Shown here one piece after another: positions 11,461-22,455 of a DNA stretch of 64,000 bases. Numbering within the stretch: the first letter of the stretch is position 1; each line of letters begins with the position of its first letter. Made by a program: the position numbers and the translations under genes. The DNA comes from Megamerina dolium (Eukaryota; Arthropoda; Insecta; Diptera; Megamerinidae): the NCBI GenBank assembly GCA_963854835.1, contig OY978526.1, positions 37,362,501-37,426,500 on the forward strand, read 5' to 3'. The notes under the pieces are model-generated. The model was not told the DNA's origin. It saw only the letters and a program-made list of their open reading frames with translations, and did not search any database.

Positions 11461-13362
11461 CATGCGTAAATATATTAATATGAGGTTTTATATTCTGACT
11501 CTTAAGTGTAAACATGTGAAAAACAATAACACACAACAACAAGAAGAACAATAGCTATATAAGTACTATATAATGCAAATGAGACACAAGGAAAGCAAAC
11601 AATGATAACAGAACAATGATGATAATTTTGAACTCATTTTGCTTTCGCTTCCATTCTTTCACCACCTTCATTACATTAACTACTGAGTTACAGTCTATTT
11701 TCAACAGCCTCCAAGTGTGCATGAATTGGATTTAACCTAAGTATTCATTTTTTTTTGGTCTTGTATTACATACTGACAAGAAGTTAATGTATCAAAACCA
11801 AAGCAAACAAAAACATTGTAAAAGTGATAAGCAATATTTCGATACGGATCGTCTTCGTAAAGAAAATAATATTTTCAACTAACCAATTGAAATAATCATT
11901 AATAATAATATTATCAACAAGACAAGACATACAAATATTAATTTATTGAGAAATAGTGTAAAATCATAATCTAATTTGGCACACGTGAACTTTAGGGATG
12001 AAAACAGTTGCATTTATTATGTCAGATTCAATGGGATTGTCATACAATAACAGTTGGTAAGTGATATCTTCGGTAATATGTAATATAAATGGCGTACAAG
12101 TAATACTATAAGATAGAGCACTTACTTTCATTTTACCACGATGCTCTTGGCTCTAGATTGTACCGCAAGCATGTCAAAAAGAATGTATGTATGTAAATTT
12201 CAGAAGCGAATAAATTTATATCTCTCTCTTTCTATCGCTATATTTTTAACTATTGTTAAAATTAAAGATCTCGAGTACGAGCATATATTCTTATTACAAA
12301 GAAAGACTGAAATCTCTTTTATCTCCACGCCAGTTCCTTACTTGCATTATCATAACAGCCACAACCTTTGGTATAAAAGATTTAAGCGCGAGTAAAATAT
12401 ATTTTATTAAATATATAAAATACTGTGTATAACAAATTAAAAGTGAGTTGAAATATATGCATAAGTTTATGTAGTGAAAATATTACAGTACACTCCATAC
12501 CTAGACTATACGGCCTAAATATGTTTCGTGAAAGAAATTCAATTTGATACATTCGAGCTTTTTTTTTTAATAAAAATAATAATATTATTATTTTTATATA
12601 AGAAAATTTCAACATTGCTAAAGTTGTTCGACATTAATGCAGTACCTAAACCGGCCTAACATTACAGCATTATTTTGGTCCGTATAACCACACATTGTAG
12701 GCTGCAATTTGAAAAAGTGGCAAAAGGGCTTCAGTTAAATGCCATATAGCAAGATATGCCATAAACAGTAATTGCTGGTTATTTATTTTTTTATTTTTTA
12801 TTTTTATCTGAAACGAATTCTTTCTATAGGGGTATGTTGATTGTAGAAGTGTAGTATGTTAATGATAATATTTCGTCAATAAATGTGATGGCCAAACAAA
12901 TTATATTTTCCATTTCCTACAATGATTTTGTATGTTAAATTTGTCGAGTTGAATGCAGTAAATATTCTTCTTCGGCAACATGTAGCAAATAGACAGTCCT
13001 TTTGCCCACATAGTAGTCATGTAGTCATGGGTGTAATAAACCTATCATTCGAAAGGAATCTAAATGAAACACAGTCGTCGTTTCGGAGCTAATTTTCAGT
13101 TGAAGAATAAAGCTATGTTCAAATGATGATGTCGATAGGATGTACTGGTATGAATGATAGTCTTAGAAATGTTAATGTTATATCACCAATCGAAATCACC
13201 AATCACCGGGAAAAATAGAACTAGACCTAAGTCAACGGGGAATAAGTACGTAATAATTTTGACAATATCTGGTAACCACCAACGGATTTCCCGTAGTCCA
13301 TCGCAATTTTTTTTTTTGCTGCATGATTTCAAATAGAATTTAATTGAACTTATTTATTGCAG
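11461..13362. other. intergenic or 5' intronic DNA of the LRR gene
   Basis: No exon could be identified with confidence. The 3' splice site at 13361-13362 means an upstream exon of the LRR gene must lie somewhere to the left, but no clear ATG exon with a donor in the right phase stands out. Confidence 0.5.
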
Positions 13363-15332
13363 CGACTCTTCATTATATGAAATTTTAAAAGCTTGCGCCA
13401 ACCTAGAGTCATACGAAAATTTATCGACAGCACCGGCAGTGGTCGAAGATATTTGCTCATCAAGCATCGTCTATGACTACACGATGATATCAAACAATAT
13501 ATTTTCCACCAATAACAATATATCAAGCAACATTTTTCAAAGTGACGAATTATTATGCGAAAATCATCATAGCATACTTGAGCAGGACGGTCGAATTTCA
13601 CTTGCCTATGAGAATCTTCAGAATATACCACGACATATTGCTGAGAAATTTGCATCACAGACTAAATATTTAGACTTGAGTTACAATGATTTTGAGAGCA
13701 TATCGTTTTTAACGTTTTTCGAACGACTTCATACGCTCATATTAGACCGGAATAGTCTTTTGGATGTCAAATCGTTACCGATGCTACCGAATCTAAAAAT
13801 TTTATGGTAATTATTCAACATCTGCATAATTGATAATAGCCATGTTTTATTCGCCATTCAAACGACGCTTTTTATCAATAACTATATGGCAAAACAACAA
13901 CAAAGTTAAAGACATAGCTTAAATATATAGGGTGATCCAATAAGAGCATCCGGTAGTTTTTTTTTCATAAAACGCATTAAAATCAAAAAGTGTATTTGAG
14001 GCGTCAGTTGGGTTTATGACATTTAATGTTTGAAAATAATTTATTTTAAATGTTGTGGCCAACTGACTCTAACACGATCCATTCTATGGGTCTAATTTTC
14101 GAGCACTCTTTCGAGCATTTCGACCGATATTCCTTTAATTACGCGTGTTATGATCGCTTCTAATGCAGGAATCGATTGTGGTTTATCGACATAAACAACT
14201 AATTTCACATAGCTCCATAAAAAGTAATCCAACTGCGTCAGATCACAAGATCTGAACACCATAACCACAACATAACACCATATGAACACCATAACCACAA
14301 CATAACACCATATGAACACCATGAAATGGTCGAAGAGAATGAAGAACATTTCTCACTGAACACTGAATTTTCACAATTTGTGAACGTTGTTCTGGCGTAA
14401 GTCTATTCATGGTGAAATGTCAATGAATAATGAACACAAATGTCATATGAACATGACAGTTATAACACGTGAGATGTCTGAGAATCCCTATTGGAAAAAG
14501 TACCTCCTATTGGATCACCCTATACAATCCATAAACATAATTAACATGTTGCGTAAATTGAGTTCTACTCTATAGAAATGTTACTTGTAAAAATGGTTTT
14601 CTTTAAACGTCAAAATGTCCATAATTAACCTAAAAGAATATTGCAAGAAAATTATTTCATCATTTTTGAAAAATTTTATCAAATAAATAATCAGATTTTG
14701 TACTATTTGAAATTTATATATAAAATAAAATATTAAATCAATTCTGTTTAGGAAAATAAGCATCTTTGTCCTTTGATTGGCAGAAAGATAGCACGAGTTG
14801 GCAAATGAAACACGGCTAATAATGAATTCAAATTTGAAATACATAAGATACAATCTATTTATGATTTTGATTTTACAGGATAAATAATTGCAATATTATG
14901 AATATAACTGCCTGGATAGAGCGCATTCAAATTCAATGTCCAGTTTTAGAACATTTGTCTCTAATGGGAAATCCTGGCATTAAGAGTCAATTTAAATACG
15001 ATTCCTTACCCGATGTAAACATCTTTCCAGTGCGGCAACCCGTGCAAAATCTGATATTCTCTGACTACCGTGAATATATCTGGACTACATTGCCACATCT
15101 GAAGTATTTGGATGGAATCGCCCGCTCAAAATATGTCGCACAAAACAAATTACAACCTAATGAAGCAGATAACATTGTGCCATATACTTTCCCAATAAAT
15201 GAATCTGCAACACCTGTCGTTGCAAATGGCAAATCTTTGCCCAATTATAAATGTCAACGTAACTTGGAAAAAAAGTCAACAACTCACACCTTCTGGGATA
15301 TATTTCGTTTGAAACGTAAAAAAAAATCATAA
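13363..15332 (+). CDS. leucine-rich-repeat protein, LRMDA-like (last two exons)
   Basis: Two exons join in phase: 13363-13806 (acceptor TTGCAG, donor GTAATT) and 14879-15332 (acceptor TTACAG). The split Trp codon TG|G then reads on into INNCNIMN. The 13363 exon opens inside a codon, so a 5' exon is missing from this annotation. The protein has an N-terminal region without repeats, then about four LRR units (RISLAYENLQNIP, YLDLSYNDFESI, LHTLILDRNSLLDV, NLKILWINNCNI), then LEHLSLMGNPG and an LRR-cap-like region ending in LPHLKYLDGIA. A basic tail (RLKRKKKS) closes it. The order of repeats and the LAYENLQNIP start resemble leucine-rich melanocyte differentiation-associated protein. The role in flies is unknown to me. 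A mariner-like element lies in the intron. Confidence 0.8.
13928..14522 (-). mobile_element. deleted mariner-like element with short TIRs in the LRR intron
   Basis: This 595-bp element has 15-bp terminal inverted repeats TAGGGTGATCCAATA (13928-13942 and, complementary, 14508-14522) and TA on both sides (13926-13927, 14523-14524). The minus strand of 14080-14270 still reads as the end of a mariner-type transposase (RSCDLTQLDYFLWSYVK, then VYVDKPQSIPALEA). The rest of the transposase is missing. A 30-bp tandem duplication (14253-14282, 14283-14312) lies inside. It is non-autonomous. Confidence 0.85.
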
Positions 15333-15544
15333 ATTAATGAATTCGCCTTTTAATTTTATTTATAATTCATCGCAGAAAAAAAAAGTTTATCTGCTCATTT
15401 ACTTATTTCATTGACATTAAATTATTAAACAACGAGTTGCCAATTTATATGAAAATACATCGTTATACTTACAATATATCTTAATTACACCGTGTTTGTA
15501 CAACTTGACAACTAGTTTTAACAATTAAATTGAAAACGTACCAA
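15333..15544. other. 3' flank of the LRR gene
   Basis: AT-rich. It probably holds the 3' UTR; AATTAAAT-type words near 15420 could serve as a polyadenylation signal, but none is decisive. Confidence 0.4.
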
Positions 15545-15690
15545 ATGGCTTTAGTTCTTGGGTTAACTTGATCTTAAAAGGGTGCAGGACAAGAACCTTT
15601 CGCAAAATTCGAAATAGTGTGGTCTGAGCGATGCCCAATTCTTGAGAACGCCGTGGTATCAACTCTTTTGGCTCATTTATGACGAACGCC
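15545..15690 (-). pseudogene. mariner-like transposase fragment (N-terminal HTH part)
   Basis: The minus strand reads LIPRRSQELGIAQTTLFRILR followed by LHPFKIKLTQELKP. This is the end of the DNA-binding region that precedes the DDE domain in the same mariner-like type as the relics at 2.5, 13.9 and 45.9 kb. Nothing else of the element is visible around it. Confidence 0.7.
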
Positions 15691-16177
15691 TGTCACTCTA
15701 CACTATGCAATTTAAGTTAAAGGTGCAGATAACGATTCGGAATTTCGGAAGTAAATTTTAATTATTTCGTGTACTTTATCATGATGAAAATGTTGTTTTT
15801 ACTGAATGTTTTGACACTGACAGTTCAGTGATTCACAGTGAAAGTTCTCTTATTAATTGAAATATATTCGGAATGTTGCTCTGGTGAACATTGAAATTTG
15901 TATCTTATGCTACTGGGATGATTCAAATAAGTAAAAGATCTCCGTACATATCATACATATGTACAGTTGTGTTTATAAAAATAGCAGTGCAAAATAAATA
16001 ATAAACAAATACACATAATATTTTAAATACTTCATATTTTAGTAAACTATGTTCAAGGAAAACTAATATTATTCATTATCTAAATAACAAAAACAAAATA
16101 AATATATTTTTTTCTTTAAAAAAGATTTTTTCATAAAAAAAAATAAAAATTGTACTATTCACAAAAATAGCAGTCCA

Positions 16178-17830
16178 TAGTATGCATATATAAAAAAAAT
16201 CTCCTTACAGTCGGCTGGGGCCGACCAAACTATACCCTGCATATGTAAATTTATATATAAAAAGTTTACTCGAATATCCAACTTTTCTTTTATTTCCACT
16301 TTTCGAGAAACAATTTTTGCATATACTACTAATTTACACCCGAAATATGGTTGACTTTGACGAAGTAAAAGGATTTTAAGATAATTCCGAGGCTTAGTAT
16401 GGGAGCTATATAAAAAGTGGGCGTGGCTTACCACTTTCTAGTAAATCCAATTAATTTTTCAATGTTAATCCACACCTTAAATTTGGTGTCCTACGTTGAA
16501 TAGTTTCTAAGTTATGGTGGTTAACATTTTTGTTTAATTTCCTCAACTTTGTATGGGAGCCCCAATAAGAAGTGGGCGTGGTACGCTGATTTTTCGCCAG
16601 ATTATTTCCGACTAATATATTAATTTAAGTGTCAATTATGGTTATTGTAGACATAAGATTGAGTAAGTTACAGCTGTTTCAATTTAAAATTTGTATGGGG
16701 GCTACGATAAACACTGGGCGTGGTGCGCCCATTTTCTGTGAGCCTAGTTGCTCGTACAATACTAATCCATACCCAAAGTCTCGTTGTCCTAGGCTAAATG
16801 GTTTGTAAGCTATGCAGCTTAAAATTTTAGTTTAATTCACTCGACTTTGTATGGGAGACCCATGAAGGAGTGGGCGTGGCACACTGATTTTCTGCCAGCT
16901 TTTTGCCGACTACGATATTAATTTAAGTGTCAATTATGGTTATTCTAGACAGAAGATTGCCGAAGTTACAACTGTTTCAATTTAAAATTTGTATGGGGGC
17001 TACGATAAACACTAGGCGTAGTGCGCCCATTTTCTGTGAGCCTAGTTGCTCGTACAATACTAATCCACACCTTAAATCTCGTTATTCTACGCTGAATAGT
17101 TTGCAAGTTATAACCGGTAACATTTTTTTTAATTTCCGCAACTTTGTATGGGAGACCCAAAAAGGAGTGGGCGTGGCACATTGATTTTCTGCCATATTAT
17201 TTCTGACTACCGTGTTAATCTCAGTGTCAATTATGGTTATTCTGGACAGAAGATTGTAGAAGTTACAGCTGTTTCAATTTAAAAGAAGTACAGACACTTT
17301 GTATGAGAGCTACGCTAAAAAGTAGGCGTGGCTCAACCACTTTTGGCGAGATTATATAGTAGTATAATATAAGTCTATGTACCAAATATTGTTGTCCCAA
17401 GTCGTATATTATGTGAGTTATGGCAAGTTAAAGATTTTGAAAATTTCGAGGTTAGTCGCTTTGAATGCTTGGTGTGGGCGTGGTTATTGACCGATCATGC
17501 CCAATATCAATCCCCTCCGTACCCTTGGATCATAGATTACTTATGCCAAATTTCATCGAAATAGCTCAATATTTACTCAAGTTATCGTGCGAACCAGCCA
17601 GGTGACAGACAGACGGACGGACGGACGGACGGACGGACGGACGGACGGACGGACGGACGGACATCGTTAAATCGAAAATTTAATCGACGCTGATCACGAA
17701 TATATATCCATGTCTATATCTCCGGAGATTCCTTCAAGTGGACACAAACATCTGACCGAAATGAATATACCATGCATATTGCATTATGCAGGGTATAAAA
17801 ATAAAAAATATAAAGAACATAAAAATTTTA
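16178..17830 (+). repeat. GTGGGCGTGG-type dispersed repeat, copy R2, inserted in the Tc1-like element
   Basis: The left end has CCTTACAGTCGGCTGGGGCC and TATACCCTGCA, the right end TGCAGGGTATA, so the ends are complementary over the 11 bases TATACCCTGCA. Between them, two alternating half-units of about 150 bp recur. One has TTTGTATGGGAGACCC and AAGGAGTGGGCGTGGCAC; the other has TTTGTATGGGGGCTACGATA and GCGCCCATTTTCTGTGAG. They give a composite period of about 300 bp over roughly 16550-17340. A (GGAC)n tract lies near the right end. No protein is encoded. Coordinates of the ends are approximate. Confidence 0.75.
17610..17661. repeat. (GGAC)n microsatellite
   Basis: About a dozen perfect ACGG units inside copy R2, following a GACAGACAGACGG lead-in. 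Confidence 0.95.
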
Positions 17831-17859
17831 TAAATTCAGGTTTGTTTTCTAAATATACG

Positions 17860-19244
17860 TTAATATTTGGTCGCATGACCGTTATTGTGGATTACTGCAG
17901 CACATCTGCTTTGCATAGCGTCGACCAAATGCTGGCACCTCTGAACAGGTATAGCGCTCCAGGCCTCGCGCACCACTTGCCACAATTCCTTCACGCCGTT
18001 CGGATTTGCTTCACTTACCCTTTTTTTGACATCGCCCCACAAGTTTTCTATGGGGTTAAGGACGGGCGATTGTGCTGGCCACTCCATAACGTCAACTTGC
18101 TTCTCCTGAAACCATATTTTTGCACGTTTTCTGGTATGTTTCGGATCACTATCTTGTTGATATATCCATTTTAGAGGCATTTCATGCTCAGCATATGGCA
18201 ACATGACTTCCTCGAGTATGTTAATGTACAGAAACTGATCCATGATGAATATATTGGCGATGGAATATATTGGCCCAACACTATAATAGGAGAAGGAGGC
18301 CCAACACCATAATAGGAGAAGGAGGCCCAAACCATAAGTTTCGCACCACCATGTTTAACAGTCTTAACTGTGTACTGAGGCTTGTGATGGTCTTCTTACA
18401 TATTGCCGACAACCTTTGGAACCAAAAAGGATGATTTTGCTTTCATCGCTCCATAAAATGTTCCTCCACTTCTCCTTGGGCCAACTCACATGTGCCTTGG
18501 CAAATGACAATCTTTTTGCTAGGTGTTTCTTGGTCAGTAGTGGCACTTTACGTGGGCTCTCAATTTAGCTTCCAGTAAACGTGGGTGCCGTAGCTCAGTG
18601 GTTAGTGTGTTCGCCTTCTGATCTGTAGGTCGTGGTTCAATACCCGGCTGATGCATAACAAATTTAATATCGAAAAGATTTTTCTTTCGAACGGTACCCA
18701 CCTGTCGGCAAGCAATTGGCAATTCTTCCGACAGTAACAACTTGCCATGAAAAAGCTTCTAAAAAGAACTCTGTGACAAAGCTCAGAAAAAGTGATGTCA
18801 CAAGTGTTCTGCAGTTCGGGACCGGCTAAAATAAGTAGGTCCATTCTAATACTGTCCAAAATTTAAGACGCTCAACAGTAATGGAAGAGAAGCTCGGCCA
18901 ATGAGCCCTTTGGGGCTTTAAGTGCCACATATTTATTTTTTTATTTTTTAAACGTCGTATAATAGTCACCGAGCTTACAGATAACTGAAGATCCTGTTTA
19001 ATTTTGTTGGGGCTTATTTTAGGATCTTGCTTACCCATTTGAATTATTTTCCGGTCTATGCGAGTATCTGCTGCACGTTTGGGACCACGTGTTTCAACTT
19101 TTTGTCTCCATTTAATGGCATTGCATATCATTTTGACAGAGCAGCCGATGATTTGTTGGATTTCCTGGTAGCTTTTTCCCTAGCTTCTCAGTTTTTGTTT
19201 ATTAAGTTTCGGTTTTCTTCAGAACAGTGCTTAGAGCGACCCAT
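17860..19244 (-). pseudogene. Tc1-like transposase pseudogene
   Basis: The minus strand begins MGRSKHCSEENRNLINK at 19244, the usual start of a Tc1-type transposase. It continues through a helix-turn-helix region (RGPKRAADTRIDRKI, then KIKQDLQLSVSSVTIIRR), where SINE S4 interrupts it at about 18950. It resumes at PLLTKKHLAKRLSFAKAH. WSDES, YQQDSDPKH and NPIENLW carry the three catalytic positions, although SPDLNP has become SPVLNP. The end is HATKY-stop. There is a stop in the N-terminal part, a frameshift after the WSDES domain and a tandem 26-bp duplication near 18278-18329. It is not functional. Confidence 0.88.
18583..18948 (+). mobile_element. tRNA-derived SINE, copy S4, inside the Tc1-like transposase
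   Basis: Full length: A box TAGCTCAGTGG at 18591-18601, B box GGTTCAATACC at 18634-18644, body, GCCACATA and a T-rich tail. A 7-bp direct repeat TAAACGT flanks it (18576-18582, 18949-18955). Removing the SINE and one repeat restores contiguous transposase coding sequence, which fixes the insertion point. This copy is younger than the Tc1-like element it interrupts. Confidence 0.9.
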
Positions 19245-19598
19245 TTTTCTGAAAATTTGAACTCAGTTTCTACGATCTTGTACAAAAAATATAAACTTAC
19301 GATTCGCTGTAGGAAAATTCAAGCAGAAAATAAATTTTTCCACTCACAAACTTTTTTTTCACAGTTCAATCGTATCGCTGCTATTATTGCGAACAGCGTT
19401 AAATCAGTGCACGTAATCAACTGATCTCGTAGAAAAAGAAAAATATTTTTATGACACACTTGCGATATACCGATATGCAGAGGAATGAAGTAAGACAAAA
19501 AAAATCATTTTAACGGTCCCTAAAAAGCAACAGCTTAAGAATACTTGCATACTATTCATATTGAATTTTGCGCTGCTATTTTTATGAACACAACTGTA

Positions 19599-20126
19599 TA
19601 TCGATAGTAAGGGTATGAGGCTGTACGCAAAATATTGCAATATAATCGACCAATGGAATTTTACTTTCCCTATCTCTTTCGCTCTTTCTTTGTAATTTAT
19701 ACATATACTCCGATATACATATATTTTCGATTAATTTTCTTGAAATCCCCAAATTTTGAATAGCGAATTTCTAATTTTCAATTCGATATAAAGCAATTAT
19801 AAATTGGCCGATAAATTTTCTACCACCAATAGAGTGATTAGAAGAACAAAATTCGTTACAACAAACAAACAATAATTTCCCCTTTTTTAGTTGACTGCGA
19901 TATTCGTATACGTATACAGGTTAATAGGAACAGTGGATGATTCAAATTTCTACCTGCATAAATGCTCGGTTGCTGTAGCAACAGTTGCGCACTGTAAATT
20001 GTATAACAAAAATATGCATAGGTACACAAGTCGAACAATCTATGCAAGTACAAAATATACCATTTGGTCGTATACAATTTAAGTTAAGTTTCAATTTGCG
20101 GCAGATCTACTAGAGTGAGTAAAAGA
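19599..20126. promoter_or_regulatory. upstream region of the CDK20-like gene
   Basis: AT-rich DNA between the Tc1-like element and the kinase start codon. It presumably holds the promoter and 5' UTR, but no clear core promoter element can be defended. The Tc1-like insertion ends about 530 bp from the start codon. Confidence 0.35.
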
Positions 20127-22219
20127 ATGGAAGAATATGCACCCAGTCGCTATAAAATGTTAGAAAAAATTGGTGAAGGTGTACATGGTCAGGTATTTAA
20201 AGCAATTGATTTACACCGTAATGATACTGTTGCAATCAAAAAAGTCAGCTTGAAAAATAAATTCGGAAATATTTCATTAAATACACTGCGTGAAATAAAA
20301 ACATTACAGCTATCAAAATGTGAATACGTAAGTAGCTGATAGCAGATAATAGAATGCTCATAATCATAACATATTTTTATATTGCAGGTTCTTGACATTA
20401 TTGATCTATATCCAGATCTAACTGGATTATCACTAGTACTCGAGTATATGCCTCATACCTTATACGGTAAACTGAAAAATGAATCAGATCCACTAAGCAG
20501 ACAAAAAGTACGAAAATTTGCTTTAATGATGTTTAAAGGCATTGATTATCTACATGGAATTGGAATAATGCATAGAGTAAGTGATTAAATTGATATTATA
20601 AAGTCATTCACTTCGACTATGTGGCTTTGTGACAAAACTAAGTTAAGTGATGTCACAAGGGTTCTGCCGTTCGCAACCGGCTAATATAAGTAGATACCTT
20701 CTAAACCTGTCCAAATTTAACACGCACAACAGTATAGGAAGAGAAGATCGATGGTATCACAATGGATTTTTCTGGCCTAAGTGTGTCCTCTCAGAGACAC
20801 GCCAACGGTACGCATGGGATTGATAATGTGCATGATCGGTAATCCAAGTGGCTAACCTCGGAATATTTAAAATGTTTAACTCGCAATAAATCACTTTATA
20901 TACCATCTAGGACAATATTTTGCACTTAAAGTTATTATACTGCTACATAATATTGCTAGAAATGATTGAACCAGGTCTACTTTTTATAGTAGCTCCCATA
21001 CAAAGTGTCTGAATGTCATTAAACTTTAAATGTCTAAAACAACCATATTTGACACTTAGATTAATATTGCAGTCGGAAATTAGCTGGCATAAAATCAGAA
21101 TCGCGGGATTATCTTGAACTTTAAAATCCCATGACTTACAAAATACTTCGACAAAGAATTACAGGCTAAAAAATTCCTCGAAAAATTGGTGAATCACGCC
21201 TACTTCTTAATGTAGTTGTCATACAAAATAGTGGAAATAAAAAAAATTACGGGTGTGCGAGCCAATTTTTTATATATATCTATATGTGTAGGGTATAATT
21301 CGGCCTGTAAGGTCACTTTTATTATTTTGAACAGTTAATTTTTTGTGATATAACTTATTATCAAATCTGTTTCTACAATTCGTCTACATCGCATAAAGGA
21401 TATTAAACCCGCAAATCTCTTAATAAGCGAAAATGAAGTTCTCAAGATTGCAGACTTTGGTCTGGCTCGTCTCTATTTTCCAGAGATAGATGATAAACTA
21501 TATTCACCTCAAGTAGCAACACGATGGTATCGTTCGCCAGAACTTTTATGGGGCAGTCAAAAGTACGGCCCGCCAATCGATATGTGGGCAAGTGGTTGCG
21601 TAATAGCGGAAATGCTAAGAGGTGTACCTTTATTTGCAGTAGGTATTTATAATTACTTAAATAAACTTGAATAAATGTTTTCAATTTTAAATACATATAT
21701 TAGGGCACCACTGATATTGAACAATTAGCTTTGGTGGTGAGAATATTGGGTACACCGCGCATAAGTGAATGGCCTGAATTAATATCCCTTCCTGACTATA
21801 ATAAAATAAGGTAGGCATGACATATACATATGTACATAAGTACTCGTATATTCGTTAGTGTGGTTCATAAGTTGTACAAATAAGGGCATTCCTAGTTCTA
21901 CGTAATACACTACACAAGGTGTCCCATATATTATATATTATACATATTTAAAATTTATCGTATTTTTCAAAATTTATCGTTTATTATCATTCGTAGGTTC
22001 CCATATTCACCAGGAGTTCATTGGGATAATTTATTTCCAAGCTGTACATATGCGGTTGAGATTAATTTAGTGTCCAATTTAATTGTGTATAATCCACAGA
22101 ACAGGCTCAAGGCCATCGAAGTAATATATATCACCCATATAACACGAAGCTATAACATCGATGATCTGTTAAATTTTTGTCATAAAAGTCGTCCGAATTT
22201 TACATTGATTTTTATCTGA
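20127..22219 (+). CDS. Cdk20: cyclin-dependent kinase 20-like protein kinase
   Basis: Five exons join in phase: 20127-20327, 20388-20576, 21399-21638, 21704-21810 and 21997-22219 (319 residues). The start is the ATG at 20127, which gives [18 protein letters not shown]. Kinase motifs in order: glycine loop IGEGVHGQV (about 16-24), catalytic Lys in VAIKK, HRDIKPAN split exactly at an intron, DFGLAR, activation-loop [14 protein letters not shown] and [13 protein letters not shown]. The activation loop and [12 protein letters not shown] fit the CDK20/CCRK group, which acts on the cell cycle and cilia in vertebrates. The fifth exon is read through to a stop at 22217-22219. An alternative donor (GAA|GTAATA) near 22120 and an exon-like stretch near 23715-23833 mean the C-terminus is uncertain. 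The large second intron holds a SINE fragment and repeat copy R3. Confidence 0.85.
20627..20750 (+). mobile_element. tRNA-derived SINE fragment, copy S5
   Basis: This matches the 3' half of the SINE body, from the TGTGACAAA block through GTGATGTCACAAG and ACCGGCTAATATAAG to AGGAAGAGAAG. The tRNA-like head and the tail are missing. It lies in the second intron of the kinase gene and abuts repeat copy R3. Confidence 0.8.
20751..21315 (-). repeat. GTGGGCGTGG-type dispersed repeat, copy R3
   Basis: On the minus strand it starts with GACCTTACAGGCCGAATTAT and ACCCTACA (about 21290-21315), the same left end as R1 and R2. It contains TTTGTATGGGAGCTACTATA near 20985-21010. It is intronic in the kinase gene and shorter than R2. 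Confidence 0.65.
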
Positions 22220-22279
22220 TTTCATGTCTGGAACATGTTTTTGTTTGAAACAGTCGCTGAATCAGCATAACATGGAACT

Positions 22280-22455
22280 CATGGCAGTACCTTACTCCGT
22301 ATTCCCCAGCAGCGCAAACAAGTCCAAAGATCTTGCGTAGAACTTTTCTTTCGAAATCTCTAAGCAACTTCTCATCCGAGATGAAAAGTATCCAGACTTC
22401 AGCGCCATATGTAAGGACAGACGTGATGAGAGATTTGTAGTGTGGTTTCAGGGAT
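22280..22455 (-). mobile_element. RTE-clade LINE 3' fragment
   Basis: The minus strand carries TACAAATCTCTCATCACGTC, then CTTACATATGGCGCTGAAGT, then a CGAAAGAAAAGTTCTACGCA block. This is nearly the same order as in the RTE tail at about 62570-62690 and in the 5.4-kb fragment. No intact frame remains. Confidence 0.7.

Larger units (their letters stand above)
15964..19596 (-). mobile_element. second Tc1-like element, broken and nested
   Basis: Terminal inverted repeats of 27 bp lie at 15964-15990 (CAGTTGTGTTTATAAAAATA start) and 19570-19596, with two mismatches, and TA on both sides (15962-15963, 19597-19598). Inner copies are at about 16152-16175 and 19375-19397, so this is also an IR/DR element, unrelated in sequence to the one at 9.6 kb. 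The native element would be about 1.6 kb. The excess comes from the GTGGGCGTGG repeat (16178-17830) and a SINE (18583-18948). The transposase is dead. Confidence 0.88.

Noticed and set aside
14253..14322. CRISPR-like tandem repeat
   Set aside because: Only two and a third copies of a 30-bp unit without spacers, inside a eukaryotic mariner-like element.
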